Shown: piece by piece, positions 15,522 to 23,868 of the stretch
How positions within the stretch are numbered: the stretch's first letter is position 1
Layout: each line of letters starts with the position of its first letter
Virus record (IMG/VR): IMGVR_UViG_3300038696_000294
Span: 1-30,819 of that record
From: a virus
Direction: 5' to 3' (one strand)
DNA: 30,819 nt
Program-made: the position numbers and the translations under genes
The notes under the pieces: model-generated
Database searches by the model: none
Seen by the model: only the letters and a program-made list of their open reading frames with translations
Told to the model about the DNA's origin: nothing

Positions 15522-16058
15522 TCAAAAGCCATTGGGAAGGCGCAAGATCGCGCGCTCGTCTGCGTTTTGCGACGTGCCGTTGACGCGCCAGTCGGTGGTG
15601 AAGAAGTCCCAGTAGTATTTCTCGGCCCCCTCGAAATAGAGCTCGTAATGCAGAATTTCGTTGATGGCATAGTCAAAGCCCTGCAACTCGCCGCGCTGAA
15701 ACGCCTCCGGGTTAGCCGTGCCCAAACGCCCCTCCAGCACCGCCTTGGCCTCGATGGCCACGCCGTTGCGCTTATCGCGCACCGAACCGTAGGCGGTGAA
15801 CTTCTTGCGCGCCGTGGCACCCAGACCAAACTGCGTCAGCAGATCCGGGTCCCAGCCCGCCAACTTGAAGCTGGCCTCAAGCTTCTGAATGCCGAGGGCG
15901 ACCTCGATCTGCACGCGCGAGCCACCCGGATGGTGGTCTTGGGTAATCTCCTGCAGGTTGGGCAGCTGCAACTCGGTCAGCGTCAGGTGCTTGGAGGCCA
16001 TGGGGTTCTCATCGCCGCAAAACAGGTTTGCGGCCTCCATCACGTAAATATTGCTCAT
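15522..16058 (-). CDS. FII: Major tail tube protein FII (P2-like)
   Basis: This 178-aa protein forms the inner tail tube under the contractile sheath. It fits the P2 FII family in length (about 170 aa) and motifs: an early YVMEAANLFCGDENP, then LTELQLPNLQEITQDHHPGG and GIQKLEASFKLAGWDPDLL, GFDYAINEILHYELYFEG near the end. A GGAG site lies 7 bases before ATG 16058. It follows the sheath gene by 38 bases and precedes E by 8 bases. The FI-FII-E-T order matches P2, and the assignment is secure. Confidence 0.93.
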   Translation of the reverse strand: MSNIYVMEAANLFCGDENPMASKHLTLTELQLPNLQEITQDHHPGGSRVQIEVALGIQKLEASFKLAGWDPDLLTQFGLGATARKKFTAYGSVRDKRNGVAIEAKAVLEGRLGTANPEAFQRGELQGFDYAINEILHYELYFEGAEKYYWDFFTTDWRVNGTSQNADERAILRLPNGF

Positions 16059-16096
16059 GGGAGCGTCTCCTGAATGTCGGACAAGTTTCTGGCCGG

Positions 16097-17344
16097 TCAG
16101 CCGGTGATGGTGCCAACCTGCGCGAGCAGATCATCGAGCAGCGCATCAAGTGCCGGGCGGTAGCGCGCGGACTGGATGCCGAGATAGCGCAGGACCGGTG
16201 CTTCCTCGGCGGCAAAGCTGACCGTGAAGCGGCCCTGCCGCAGTTCCTCGGGCGTGTTCTGATCGCGGATGAACTTGATCTCGAAGCCAAGGATGTCGCC
16301 ATCGGCCTTGAGATTGCGCAGGCCGGTTTCCATCGTGTTGAGGATCGCCTGAATGGTCTGGCCCGTGATGTTGAAGCGCCCGAGATAGAACCGCAGGGTG
16401 CGCAGCAGCATCAGGTGGATGAAGTCACGCCCGCGGGTCACGTTGTAGAACCGCCAGAGGTCGTCCTCGCCAGCATTGTCGGTGCCGACAAAGATGAACC
16501 CGCCCTGGCCGATGGCACTTTCCACGCCCATTTCACCGCGCAGGAGCACGCCGACATTGGCCGACAGCAAGCGCTGGCCTTCGGTCGCGCCATCGGTGAG
16601 CGAGAAGTTGATCGGGCGCGACGGCCCGATGATGCCCTGCACCGGCTGGTTGGCCCAGCTGTGGAACGGGCGGCCCTGCTTTTCGTGGTCTCGGCGCACG
16701 CCGATGCCGATCACCGCGGGCGACAGCGGCTGAACGACACTCACCCCACCGTCAAACACCTTCACTGCAGGGTCGACCGGGATCAGGCGCTGCGAGGCAA
16801 TCGTCTCTCGCCAATCGATGGCGTCCTGCTCGGTGGTGGCCGGGCCATCCACGACCGCATGCGCCAGAAGCTTTTCGCAGATGGCTGGCAGCGCTGCGCA
16901 GACCGGGTTGGCCTCGCCGATGCCGCGCTGACTGGTATAACCAGGGGCACAGATGAGGCGCGGAATGATGCCCAGCTCAGGGCCAGACGTCAGAAAGGCT
17001 TGCAGGCCGGTGGAGACGCCGTCGCCGACGATATTGGCGATGGTCGCGTCCGTATCGGCACCCTCCTCAACGCGCACGACCACGACCTTGGCGGCCACCT
17101 GGAACTCGCCGAGCTGCGCGTTGATCAGCGTGACCGCATCACGCAGCGTACCGGTCGCGCCGAGCGCTGTCAGCTTGGTGGCGTCGTCAGAATAAAGAAA
17201 GACCGGCATGTCCGCCGGGAACACCGATGCATCAGCGTCGGGCGCCGTGCCGATCAGGCCCACGACGGACATATCGCTCCAGACGGGCGGGCGTGGCTCA
17301 GTATCAATCCGCGTGATCGAAATCCCGAAGGTCGGGTCAGACAT
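16097..17344 (-). CDS. FI: Contractile tail sheath protein FI (P2-like)
   Basis: This 415-aa protein polymerises around the tail tube and contracts to drive it through the envelope. I chose ATG 17344, preceded by AAGGAGA, over a longer frame starting at 17368. Family features are the N-terminal FGISITRIDTEPRPPVWSDM and VVGLIGTAPDAD, the central PELGIIPRLICAPGYTSQRG and AICEKLLAHAVVDGP, and the C-terminal domain (LWRFYNVTRGRDFIHLMLLR, FIRDQNTPEELRQGRFTVSF). The length is close to P2 FI (about 396 aa). Its presence shows the phage is a myovirus type. It is preceded by a 92-base gap and followed by the tube gene. Confidence 0.95.
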   Translation of the reverse strand: MSDPTFGISITRIDTEPRPPVWSDMSVVGLIGTAPDADASVFPADMPVFLYSDDATKLTALGATGTLRDAVTLINAQLGEFQVAAKVVVVRVEEGADTDATIANIVGDGVSTGLQAFLTSGPELGIIPRLICAPGYTSQRGIGEANPVCAALPAICEKLLAHAVVDGPATTEQDAIDWRETIASQRLIPVDPAVKVFDGGVSVVQPLSPAVIGIGVRRDHEKQGRPFHSWANQPVQGIIGPSRPINFSLTDGATEGQRLLSANVGVLLRGEMGVESAIGQGGFIFVGTDNAGEDDLWRFYNVTRGRDFIHLMLLRTLRFYLGRFNITGQTIQAILNTMETGLRNLKADGDILGFEIKFIRDQNTPEELRQGRFTVSFAAEEAPVLRYLGIQSARYRPALDALLDDLLAQVGTITG

Positions 17345-17436
17345 GAGAGGGTCTCCTTGTATAGCCAAATCCCCACGCGGCCGTCAGGCGCGCATGAAGG
17401 TATATTGGATGCTTGGGATCGGCGGTTGGCCGAGGT

Positions 17437-17661
17437 TCAGAACGACAGCGTCGGTGTCGTGATATCGAGGTCGGTCTTTGTGTCGGACTGAATCTGGATC
17501 TCAAGGATCAACGCTGGTCCCGGAGATGCTGTGGGTTCCCCAAAGACCCGGATCGCGCGGGCAAAGCCGCCCGCACCGTCATCGACAATCTCACCCACCT
17601 GCACATCGCGCACATCGGTGATGCCCAGCTTGGTGCTGATCTCTGTCAGGGTGGATCGCAT
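17437..17661 (-). CDS. Small hypothetical tail protein before the sheath
   Basis: This 74-aa protein starts at ATG 17661, because GGAGGAGG lies just upstream. An in-frame TTG at 17679 would place that ribosome site inside the gene. The sequence is short and mostly beta (EIVDDGAGGFARAIRVFG, ALILEIQIQSDTKTDLDITT), with no membrane segment. No family is recognised. It follows a fibre-like gene by 14 bases and precedes the sheath. After its TGA the -1 frame keeps a protein-like stretch (NLGQPPIPSIQYTFMRA) to a TGA about 50 bases further on, so the gene may have been longer or may be shifted. Confidence 0.6.
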   Translation of the reverse strand: MRSTLTEISTKLGITDVRDVQVGEIVDDGAGGFARAIRVFGEPTASPGPALILEIQIQSDTKTDLDITTPTLSF

Positions 17662-17675
17662 TTGCACCTCCTCCG

Positions 17676-18482
17676 TCAATACGTCCCGCCATCAACCAGA
17701 TCGATCCGGTCTTGCAGCGCCGTCAGCGTTGATTGCAGGTTGGAGACCTGAGCAATCGTATGGCCATGAGTGCTGGCCGCTTTGCTGGCGAGCTGCGCCG
17801 TGAGGTTGGGAATATCCCCGATCCCAAGCGCCACTTCCCCCGCCTGGCCATTCACGGACGACACCGGGCCATTGGCCAGAACGCTTTCGGCAATATCCGC
17901 CGCCGCCGCCGCATCCTGTGCCGCCTGCTGGGCCAGGGCCAGCGCACTTGAAACTGCGGCGGCCGTTTCAATCACGGAAGCTGCAAGACCCGCGCTGGCA
18001 GAAATTACCCAATCGCCGTGCACCGCCGCCCCGATATCGCCATTAACGGCCACCACTTCGCCCGCCAGCCCGCCATTTGCGCGGGCGTAGCTATCGACCC
18101 GAAACACCGCCCAGTCGTTCAGGCTGCCGCCCCCATCACGCGTCAGCACGACATAGGGCGTGGGCGCAAAGAGCGCCCGCGCGGGCGTGTCGTCGATCTC
18201 GAACGTGGTGTGTTGGCCCACCGACACGGTAAGCGGCGTTGAGGACGTTGCCACCAGAAACCCGTTTTCCGCTGCAGCTTGAGCCGCCGCGAGAGCCGGT
18301 CCAAGAACCTCGTTGACCCGCGACAGCCCCAGCGTCACCAGATTGTCAGTGGCACCGCGGATGCGCGCCAGCTGCGCGTCAAGATCACCGAGGCTTTCGG
18401 CAATCAGGCGGTAGCGGCGATTGAAGAAATCCCGATCAAGGTCCTGATTGTCCCGCACCCTCAGGTCTTCAAACCTCAGCAT
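17676..18482 (-). CDS. Fibre-like appendage protein with collar-type motif
   Basis: In this 268-aa protein, residues 1-75 are helical (FEDLRVRDNQDLDRDFFNRR) and may attach to the baseplate. Residues 76-160 are beta-rich (LTVSVGQHTTFEIDDTPARA, TPYVVLTRDGGGSLNDWAVF). Residues 165-205 are an alanine-rich coil. Residues 210-268 contain VSSVNGQAGEVALGIGDIPN followed by ASKAASTHGHTIAQVSNLQ, a pattern typical of phage fibre shafts and similar to the left-end fibre at 825-1547. AAGGA precedes the ATG. It lies where P2 has fibre genes H and G. Fibre or baseplate appendage is likely; the exact role is unknown. Confidence 0.65.
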   Translation of the reverse strand: MLRFEDLRVRDNQDLDRDFFNRRYRLIAESLGDLDAQLARIRGATDNLVTLGLSRVNEVLGPALAAAQAAAENGFLVATSSTPLTVSVGQHTTFEIDDTPARALFAPTPYVVLTRDGGGSLNDWAVFRVDSYARANGGLAGEVVAVNGDIGAAVHGDWVISASAGLAASVIETAAAVSSALALAQQAAQDAAAAADIAESVLANGPVSSVNGQAGEVALGIGDIPNLTAQLASKAASTHGHTIAQVSNLQSTLTALQDRIDLVDGGTY

Positions 18483-18486
18483 GGCG

Positions 18487-18657
18487 TCATCCTTTCTTCA
18501 GCGGCTCGGATGTGGCGATCGCCTCGGGATGGTCTGCTTGCAGGCTATCGAAGATGGCGGCCGTCACCGTATAGCGCGCGCCTGGCCGGAACCGGGCCCC
18601 GGCAAATTCAAGAGGACGGTTCACCGTCACCCGGTAGTGGGTTGGTTTGGATGCCAT
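18487..18657 (-). CDS. Small 56-aa protein, FluMu-like fold suspected
   Basis: This short gene is easily missed. ATG 18657 is preceded by GAGGAG (9 bases away), and the frame ends in TGA four bases before the next ATG. The protein reads MASKPTHYRVTVNRPLEFAG, then ARFRPGARYTVTAAIFDSLQ and a short lysine-containing end. The pattern of a strand, then an F-x-P-G turn, then 'T-F-L---P-A' resembles small Mu-type phage domains in which a hydrophobic helix ends with a DP-like turn. It sits between two appendage genes and is clearly part of the operon. Function is unknown; it could be a virion or connector protein. Confidence 0.65.
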   Translation of the reverse strand: MASKPTHYRVTVNRPLEFAGARFRPGARYTVTAAIFDSLQADHPEAIATSEPLKKG

Positions 18658-18678
18658 TTAGCTGTCTCCTCAATCAGA

Positions 18679-20985
18679 TCAGGTCTGGGCGTATTCGATC
18701 AGCTCACTGACGAGAAACGGCACCGCCGCGCTCACCGTAGAGCCGATGATCTTGACCGCGTAGGTGCTGACCGAGGCTACATTGAAGATCGAGGTCCGCC
18801 GCACTGTGCCATCGGCCAGCACCACGTCCTCAACCACATCGGCTGCCTCCACGCCGTCCAGCGCAGCACCGGTCATGAGCGTCACGGTGCAATCGTGGTT
18901 CACCTCTTCAAAATGTTGCAGATCCGTGACCACCTTGACGCTGGTTGTGGGCGAGCCGAGCGTGCGTGCGTCGGACACCCAGGTGAACGCCGTCTTTGGC
19001 CGGGTGGCGACCGTCTGTGAGCCCGCAAGCCCGAAGCCCGGCATCAGGTCTGTGGTGCCCGTGAGCGTCATCCGCAGCGGCAAGATGCCCGGCAGACCCG
19101 AGAGGTCCGGACCGCTGGTATCACCATCGAGCGCCACCCAGGCCCCGTTCACCTGCACCTCGATATCAGTGCGGCAGGCAGGTGGTGTCACGCCTTCGTG
19201 CAGCACATCGAGATCGAGAATACCGCCCGCCAGCTGCAGTGCTGTCAGCTCGACCGAGAGCCGCGTGCGCTCGAACCGCGCAAAGTAGAGCCGCATTTTC
19301 ATGTCATCGACAAGGTTGCCCGCAAAAAACGCGCCATCAGTCGAGACAAAGAACGTGCCCTGCACCACCCCGTTGTCGGTATTGGTCATGGCGACATAAT
19401 GATCACCGGTGGTGACCAGCACGATCGCATAGCGCCGTCCGGCCGTCAGGAAGGTTGGCGTGATCGGCAGTTTGCTCTCCACCAGCGATGGCAGGCCCAC
19501 CTCCGTCGAGATCGCCCCCACCTGAATGTCCGCCACCGGCAGCGTCGTGCGCGAGATCACCCGCGACAGGTCCGGCATGCCGAAGGCGGTCTCGGTCACC
19601 AGCAGTGTGACATCCCCCGCGGCGGCCTTTCGCGAGAAGTAAAGCCCAACCTGGCTCAGCCAGCCATCCTGCGAGTTCAGGAAGGTCTGGGCCACTTGCT
19701 GGCCGTTGATCGTGGCCGTGGTCGTGACCCGGTCCCAGTATTGCTCCTCATAGGTGTCGATCCAAAACCGCCGCACCCGGATCCAGTGCACATTGCCATT
19801 GGGCACACGCGCACCATTGGGCATGCGGTCCGGCAGGCCGTTGGTGACCTCCCAGGTCTCGCCATCCCGGCGGAAGATATTGCCTGCCAGATCATAGGTG
19901 CCCTGGCGCCACCAGCGGCTGTTGGTGCAGACCACCATGGAGTTGCCATAGCGCCGCCGCGTGCGGGCGCGTGTGAGCTGGCGAATATCCGTGGTCTCGA
20001 AGGTGTACTGCGCCAGCCGCGTCTCGGAGGCATAGCCCGTCAGATCAAGCCGGATGCCATGGGCGTATTTGGGCAGCACGAACCCGCTGGTATCGGCGAT
20101 ATAGACGTTGTTGGGGTTCAGCAGTGCCAGTTCCGAGGTTTCCGAGCCCGCCCGTGGAAACCGGATGCCTTCCTCGACCACCGCGTCAAAATCGGGGTGG
20201 TCGACATTTGAGCCTTCTGCCGTCAGAAAATGGTTGGTGCCATAGTAGATATAAGCGCCCGGCGCATAGACCTCGGTGCGCAGCTCATCGAGCTGCTCCG
20301 TCAATTCCACAATCTCGGCCTTGGTGGCATAGCCCGCCAGCCGGTCCGCCAGCGCCGACAGATCCGTGCGCAGCGTATCGACCTGGCCGCTGATCTGGCC
20401 GCGCCAGCGCTCCAGCGCAATCGTGCGGTTGGCAACATTGCGCAGGTTTGGCAGCTGTGTCGCCTGCCACTGCTCGATCGCCACAACGCCGGTGGTGTCG
20501 AGCAGCACATAGGCGATCACCGTCACATTGGCATCCGTGGCGGGATAGCTGGGGTCCGGCCCTTCGGTGCCCGCCACGGTTGAGATTTCTGCGCGGCGCA
20601 GGCTTTCCATCGCCACTGATTGCGGCTCGGTGGTACCGGTCTGCGCATCGATCAGGAAGTCGCGGGGCTGGATATCCGTCTCGACCTCCTGGCCGAAGCT
20701 GACGATCGCCACCCGCTTACGGGTCACCAGCGGCAGCACGTTGAAGAGATCAACGATGATGTCCTCGCCGCGTGCATAGACCGCGCCCCCCGCATAAAGC
20801 CTGCCCGCCGACAGCGTGATTTCGGTGGCGGCCGTTTTGGTGGCCGAGAAACCGGAATAGGCCTTGCCGCTTTCAACCGCATCGCGAACGATGTGATCCA
20901 TTGAGGTGCGGGCAAAGTCCTGCATGTTGTTGAGATCGGCGGATTGCAGCTCCTGCCGATCGCGGTAGATGACGGTGCGTTCCAT
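18679..20985 (-). CDS. Large baseplate/tail appendage protein, DUF4815-like
   Basis: This 768-aa protein is a large structural component next to the baseplate wedge. The N-terminus (MERTVIYRDRQELQSADLNN, MQDFARTSMDHI) followed by a beta module (LSAGRLYAGGAVYARGEDII) resembles DUF4815-type phage proteins, but I treat that as tentative. Residues 205-245 contain a coiled coil (GQVDTLRTDLSALADRLAGY, IVELTEQLDELRTEV). The rest is mostly beta with aromatic-rich parts (SRWWRQGTYDLAGNIFRRDG). No catalytic motif is visible. It starts 3 bases after the gpI stop region and takes the place of P2 gene H. It is probably an arm or fibre base rather than an enzyme. Confidence 0.7.
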   Translation of the reverse strand: MERTVIYRDRQELQSADLNNMQDFARTSMDHIVRDAVESGKAYSGFSATKTAATEITLSAGRLYAGGAVYARGEDIIVDLFNVLPLVTRKRVAIVSFGQEVETDIQPRDFLIDAQTGTTEPQSVAMESLRRAEISTVAGTEGPDPSYPATDANVTVIAYVLLDTTGVVAIEQWQATQLPNLRNVANRTIALERWRGQISGQVDTLRTDLSALADRLAGYATKAEIVELTEQLDELRTEVYAPGAYIYYGTNHFLTAEGSNVDHPDFDAVVEEGIRFPRAGSETSELALLNPNNVYIADTSGFVLPKYAHGIRLDLTGYASETRLAQYTFETTDIRQLTRARTRRRYGNSMVVCTNSRWWRQGTYDLAGNIFRRDGETWEVTNGLPDRMPNGARVPNGNVHWIRVRRFWIDTYEEQYWDRVTTTATINGQQVAQTFLNSQDGWLSQVGLYFSRKAAAGDVTLLVTETAFGMPDLSRVISRTTLPVADIQVGAISTEVGLPSLVESKLPITPTFLTAGRRYAIVLVTTGDHYVAMTNTDNGVVQGTFFVSTDGAFFAGNLVDDMKMRLYFARFERTRLSVELTALQLAGGILDLDVLHEGVTPPACRTDIEVQVNGAWVALDGDTSGPDLSGLPGILPLRMTLTGTTDLMPGFGLAGSQTVATRPKTAFTWVSDARTLGSPTTSVKVVTDLQHFEEVNHDCTVTLMTGAALDGVEAADVVEDVVLADGTVRRTSIFNVASVSTYAVKIIGSTVSAAVPFLVSELIEYAQT

Positions 20986-20988
20986 GTC

Positions 20989-22248
20989 TCAAACCTCTGT
21001 CAAAGTGCCGAGCGTGATATCGCCCACTGTGCGGCGGTCGCCGGGGCGCGGGACGCGCCAGGTCTTGGTGTTGATCAGGACCTTGTCCCGCAGCGATTTG
21101 GCGACCATCACCGCCGCGCGCGCATCCGCGACAGGCTTGATGCTGGCGGCCACGACATAGCCATTGACGAAACGGCCCACCGTACGCGGATACCGACGCC
21201 CCGTGATGCGGGTCAGCACCTCGGCGTGGTACGGCGGCATCCCAAGCCGGGTGTAGCCCAGATGGGTGGACCGCTTGCGCTCGTCGAGCACACGGGCCGG
21301 GTCGTGAATGTGCCAGCGATCATAGAGATATTGCCAGGCAATCGTCTCCGGCAAGAAGATCTTGGAGACATGCTGGCACGGCACGCCGGGGAACACCGCC
21401 CCAAACTGGCGTGGATGTGTCTCAGCAACCTGCTGTGGGCGCACATCGATCAGCTCGCCTTTTGGCCATACTGTTGTGTATTGCTCGCGGCCCAGCCGGT
21501 AGCTGTAGGACTTGGCCCGCGGGATGCGGACAATGCGTTGGCGCACCCCCATATCGTCGATCAGGAAGGCGCGGGCTTTGGGCGCGGCGTTCAGGTGGAT
21601 GGCCGCTGTGGGTTTGGGGGCCAGGATCACCTCGTCATAGGCAATCACGTTGGAATCCCCAACGCGTTCTGGCGTTACCGAGCGGAGCGTCAGAGTCGTC
21701 TCGCGGCCGTGATCATGCAGCTTTGCAGTGCGCACATAGCGCGTGCCCTGCACTGAGACCGGGTTGTTGGGTCCGGCAAAGGCAGTGCCCGGGCCGTCTG
21801 GTGCCGAAAGATACCGGGTGTTCCGACCGGAAACACCCCGGGAGATGAACGGATAGACCCGAAGCTGGGCAAAGCGGTCGAGATAGGCGGCGCGTTCCGT
21901 CTCCGTCAGCGCCTTCGACAGATAGGTTTTGGCGGGTGGCACGATGAACCGCCGCGCCTCGGCCCCCATCACGGCGATCGCTTCCGCGATGGCGGTCTGG
22001 GTCCCCTTGATCGCATGGAACGGCAACGCGCGCGCCATGCGCGCCCGCTTGGTTTCCTCCGGCCAGTCCTTGTCCCACAGATCGACAGACAGACCCCAAG
22101 CGAGCCAAGGCAGATGGCTGCTGGGGATCTGATGCGGTTGCACCAGCGGACGCAACCCGATGGGCAAATCGGCACTGCGTGCGCCAGTGAGATCAGCCGC
22201 CTCCTCAAAAGCCGTCCGGTTGTCCGGCAGCAGGGTCTCTCGTGCCAT
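20989..22248 (-). CDS. I: Baseplate wedge protein I (P2 gpI-like) with long C-terminal extension
   Basis: This 419-aa protein has an N-terminal region of about 170 residues that fits the P2 gpI family (LPDNRTAFEEAADLTGARSA, SHLPWLAWGLSVDLWDKDWP, KRARMARALPFHAIKGTQTA). P2 gpI itself is about 176 aa, so roughly 240 residues are extra. The extension is beta-rich with many aromatic and basic residues (YVRTAKLHDHGRETTLTLRS, WQYLYDRWHIHDPARVLDE, GYTRLGMPPYHAEVLTRITG) and no motif I recognise. ATG 22248 has AGGA overlapping the J stop. It follows W and J in P2 order. The extension may form an attachment platform for the appendage protein encoded next. Confidence 0.82.
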   Translation of the reverse strand: MARETLLPDNRTAFEEAADLTGARSADLPIGLRPLVQPHQIPSSHLPWLAWGLSVDLWDKDWPEETKRARMARALPFHAIKGTQTAIAEAIAVMGAEARRFIVPPAKTYLSKALTETERAAYLDRFAQLRVYPFISRGVSGRNTRYLSAPDGPGTAFAGPNNPVSVQGTRYVRTAKLHDHGRETTLTLRSVTPERVGDSNVIAYDEVILAPKPTAAIHLNAAPKARAFLIDDMGVRQRIVRIPRAKSYSYRLGREQYTTVWPKGELIDVRPQQVAETHPRQFGAVFPGVPCQHVSKIFLPETIAWQYLYDRWHIHDPARVLDERKRSTHLGYTRLGMPPYHAEVLTRITGRRYPRTVGRFVNGYVVAASIKPVADARAAVMVAKSLRDKVLINTKTWRVPRPGDRRTVGDITLGTLTEV

Positions 22249-22259
22249 CGGCGGGGTTC

Positions 22260-23147
22260 CTATTCATCGCGGAGCGTGGCGACCGTCACGGTGATGGCGT
22301 CGATCGCGTAAACCTCGGTCGGCCCGAGGACGATATCAGCGGCGGGCGTAACAAGATCCACCGAATGCACGCCTTCGACATGCAGCTTCGAGAAGATTGC
22401 TGAACGGCGCAGGTTCATGCCCAGCATCCGGTTGGTTTCCACCCAGTCAGATAAGGCTGACAGGGCGCGGTCGCGCACCACATTGCCGTCTGGCCCGGGA
22501 TAGAGGGTCAGTTTGGCCGTGATGTCCGCGCGATGCACCCGTGGCGCCAAGACTTCGACCATATCCGTTAGCGGCCGCACGTCATTGTCGATCAGCGACA
22601 TGCGAACAGCCTCATGCTCCCCAAGGCTGGAGACCGGGTCGCTCCCCGCCCGCAGCATAGTGACCCGTACCCGGCCGGGCGTTGTCATGATCGCCGTGGC
22701 ATCGCGCGCCCAAGGCGCGGCGGTGAGCGCGTGATAGACATACGCCCCTTCAGGTCCGGCCACGGAGAACGCCTCCGGGGCCAGCTGCACGCGACGGCGC
22801 AGACGATCATCGTCCTCGGCCACCAGCACGCCGGTGTCGTCCTCGACCTGCATCCGCTGCGTGGCAAACAGTGCAGCAAGATGATCGAGGTTGCTGCCAT
22901 AGGCGGAGGCCAGCAGGACCGAGCGCGCCGCATCATTGATCCGCGCGCGCATGAGCATTTCACGATAGGCGAATGCCTCGATCAGCTTGCGCGCGGGCTC
23001 GCTTTCGAGATCAATGACGCCTGCGATTGCCGGAAACCGCGCGACCAGATCGTCGCGCATTTCGGTGACGATCGCCTCGTAGTCGAAGGTCTCGATCACG
23101 TCCGGCGGCTTCAGACCGGAAAGGTTGATGGCGGTGAAACGGCTCAT
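22260..23147 (-). CDS. J: Baseplate wedge protein J (P2 gpJ-like)
   Basis: This 295-aa protein belongs to the gpJ/gp6-like family that forms the baseplate wedge ring. Motifs include the opening FTAINLSGLKPPDVIETFDY, EPARKLIEAFAYREMLMRAR and INDAARSVLLASAYGSNLDH, and later PEAFSVAGPEGAYVYHALTA. The length matches the family (about 300 aa). The start codon overlaps the stop of W (ATGA at 23144-23147), as is usual for this pair. Its stop codon overlaps the ribosome site of I. The call is secure. Confidence 0.92.
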   Translation of the reverse strand: MSRFTAINLSGLKPPDVIETFDYEAIVTEMRDDLVARFPAIAGVIDLESEPARKLIEAFAYREMLMRARINDAARSVLLASAYGSNLDHLAALFATQRMQVEDDTGVLVAEDDDRLRRRVQLAPEAFSVAGPEGAYVYHALTAAPWARDATAIMTTPGRVRVTMLRAGSDPVSSLGEHEAVRMSLIDNDVRPLTDMVEVLAPRVHRADITAKLTLYPGPDGNVVRDRALSALSDWVETNRMLGMNLRRSAIFSKLHVEGVHSVDLVTPAADIVLGPTEVYAIDAITVTVATLRDE

Positions 23148-23569
23148 GGTTGGGCCTCGCGCTCCTCGATCAGCACCCCGTCCGGGTTGGCATAGGCATT
23201 GATGCGGCGCGCGCCTTCGACCGTGAAGTCGCCATAGGTGGCGCGCGGGCGGTACTCGCCCTCGAGAAAGAAATGCAGCCGTCCGTCACGGGTCACTTCG
23301 ACAATCTGAATACGGGTCACGCGGTAGCGCGGCTCGAATTGCTCGATCGCAGAGGTCACCGCCGCAAACCACGGTGTGACCTCATTAGGCGTGATGGTGC
23401 GCCCCAGCAGGTTCGGGACAAACGATCCATACCATTCGCGCATGATACGGGCGCCAAACCGCGTGGTAAAGATGTCCTGCAGGCTCTGGGCCACATGCGG
23501 CCAGCCCTCAATCACACCGCCCGTTACGGCGTTCAGGCCGACGGACGGGTTTATGCTGCGCGTGGCCAC
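23144..23569 (-). CDS. W: Baseplate wedge protein W (gp25-like)
   Basis: This 141-aa protein is a GPW/gp25-family baseplate protein that links sheath initiation to the wedge. Diagnostic parts are QSLQDIFTTRFGARIMREWY, GSFVPNLLGRTITPNEVTPW and the later RVTRIQIVEVTRDGRLHFFL. It starts at GTG 23569, three bases after the previous stop, with only a weak ribosome site, so coupling is likely. It overlaps J by ATGA. P2 has the same V-W-J-I order, except that a small extra gene stands between V and W here. Confidence 0.92.
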   Translation of the reverse strand: MATRSINPSVGLNAVTGGVIEGWPHVAQSLQDIFTTRFGARIMREWYGSFVPNLLGRTITPNEVTPWFAAVTSAIEQFEPRYRVTRIQIVEVTRDGRLHFFLEGEYRPRATYGDFTVEGARRINAYANPDGVLIEEREAQP

Positions 23570-23572
23570 CGG

Positions 23573-23851
23573 TTAGCCCGCATCATCAGCAGTGGCATGA
23601 TCCGCACCAAGATCAGGTTCGATGCGCGATGGTTTCTTGGGCTTGCTTACCTTGGCCGCAAGCGTTTCTGCTAGCCCTTCATCGGTCTCTGGTTCGGCCT
23701 TCACATGCGGCACATCGAGCGAGCGCAGCGTGCCGAGGCGCAGCTCATGCTCCGCCTGCTTGGCAGTCAAGGTCAGGACTGTCCCGACCCCGGTGTTGTT
23801 CTGCCCGGCGACGAAGCGCCCGGCCTTCTCGGTGATAGCGTAACGCGGCAT
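23573..23851 (-). CDS. Small hypothetical protein between baseplate V and W
   Basis: This 92-aa protein starts at ATG 23851 with GGGAAAG upstream. Residues 1-47 form a compact domain (YAITEKAGRFVAGQNNTG, VLTLTAKQAEHELRLGTL) with the layout of the 56-aa protein at 18487-18657: a strand, a GxxVxG turn, a T-x-T strand and a hydrophobic helix. The C-terminal half is charged and probably flexible (PETDEGLAETLAAKVSKPKK). No family is assigned. P2 lacks a gene at this point. A virion or connector protein is the likely class. Confidence 0.65.
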   Translation of the reverse strand: MPRYAITEKAGRFVAGQNNTGVGTVLTLTAKQAEHELRLGTLRSLDVPHVKAEPETDEGLAETLAAKVSKPKKPSRIEPDLGADHATADDAG

Positions 23852-23868
23852 TAATCTTTCCCTTCGGT

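Noticed and set aside
16028-17491. Long + strand ORF of 487 codons opposite sheath and tube genes
   Set aside because: It lies against secure P2-family genes; the frame is open only because of GC-rich codon bias.
19198-20211. + strand ORF of 337 codons opposite the 768-aa appendage gene
   Set aside because: Shadow frame with a His/Arg-rich antisense pattern.
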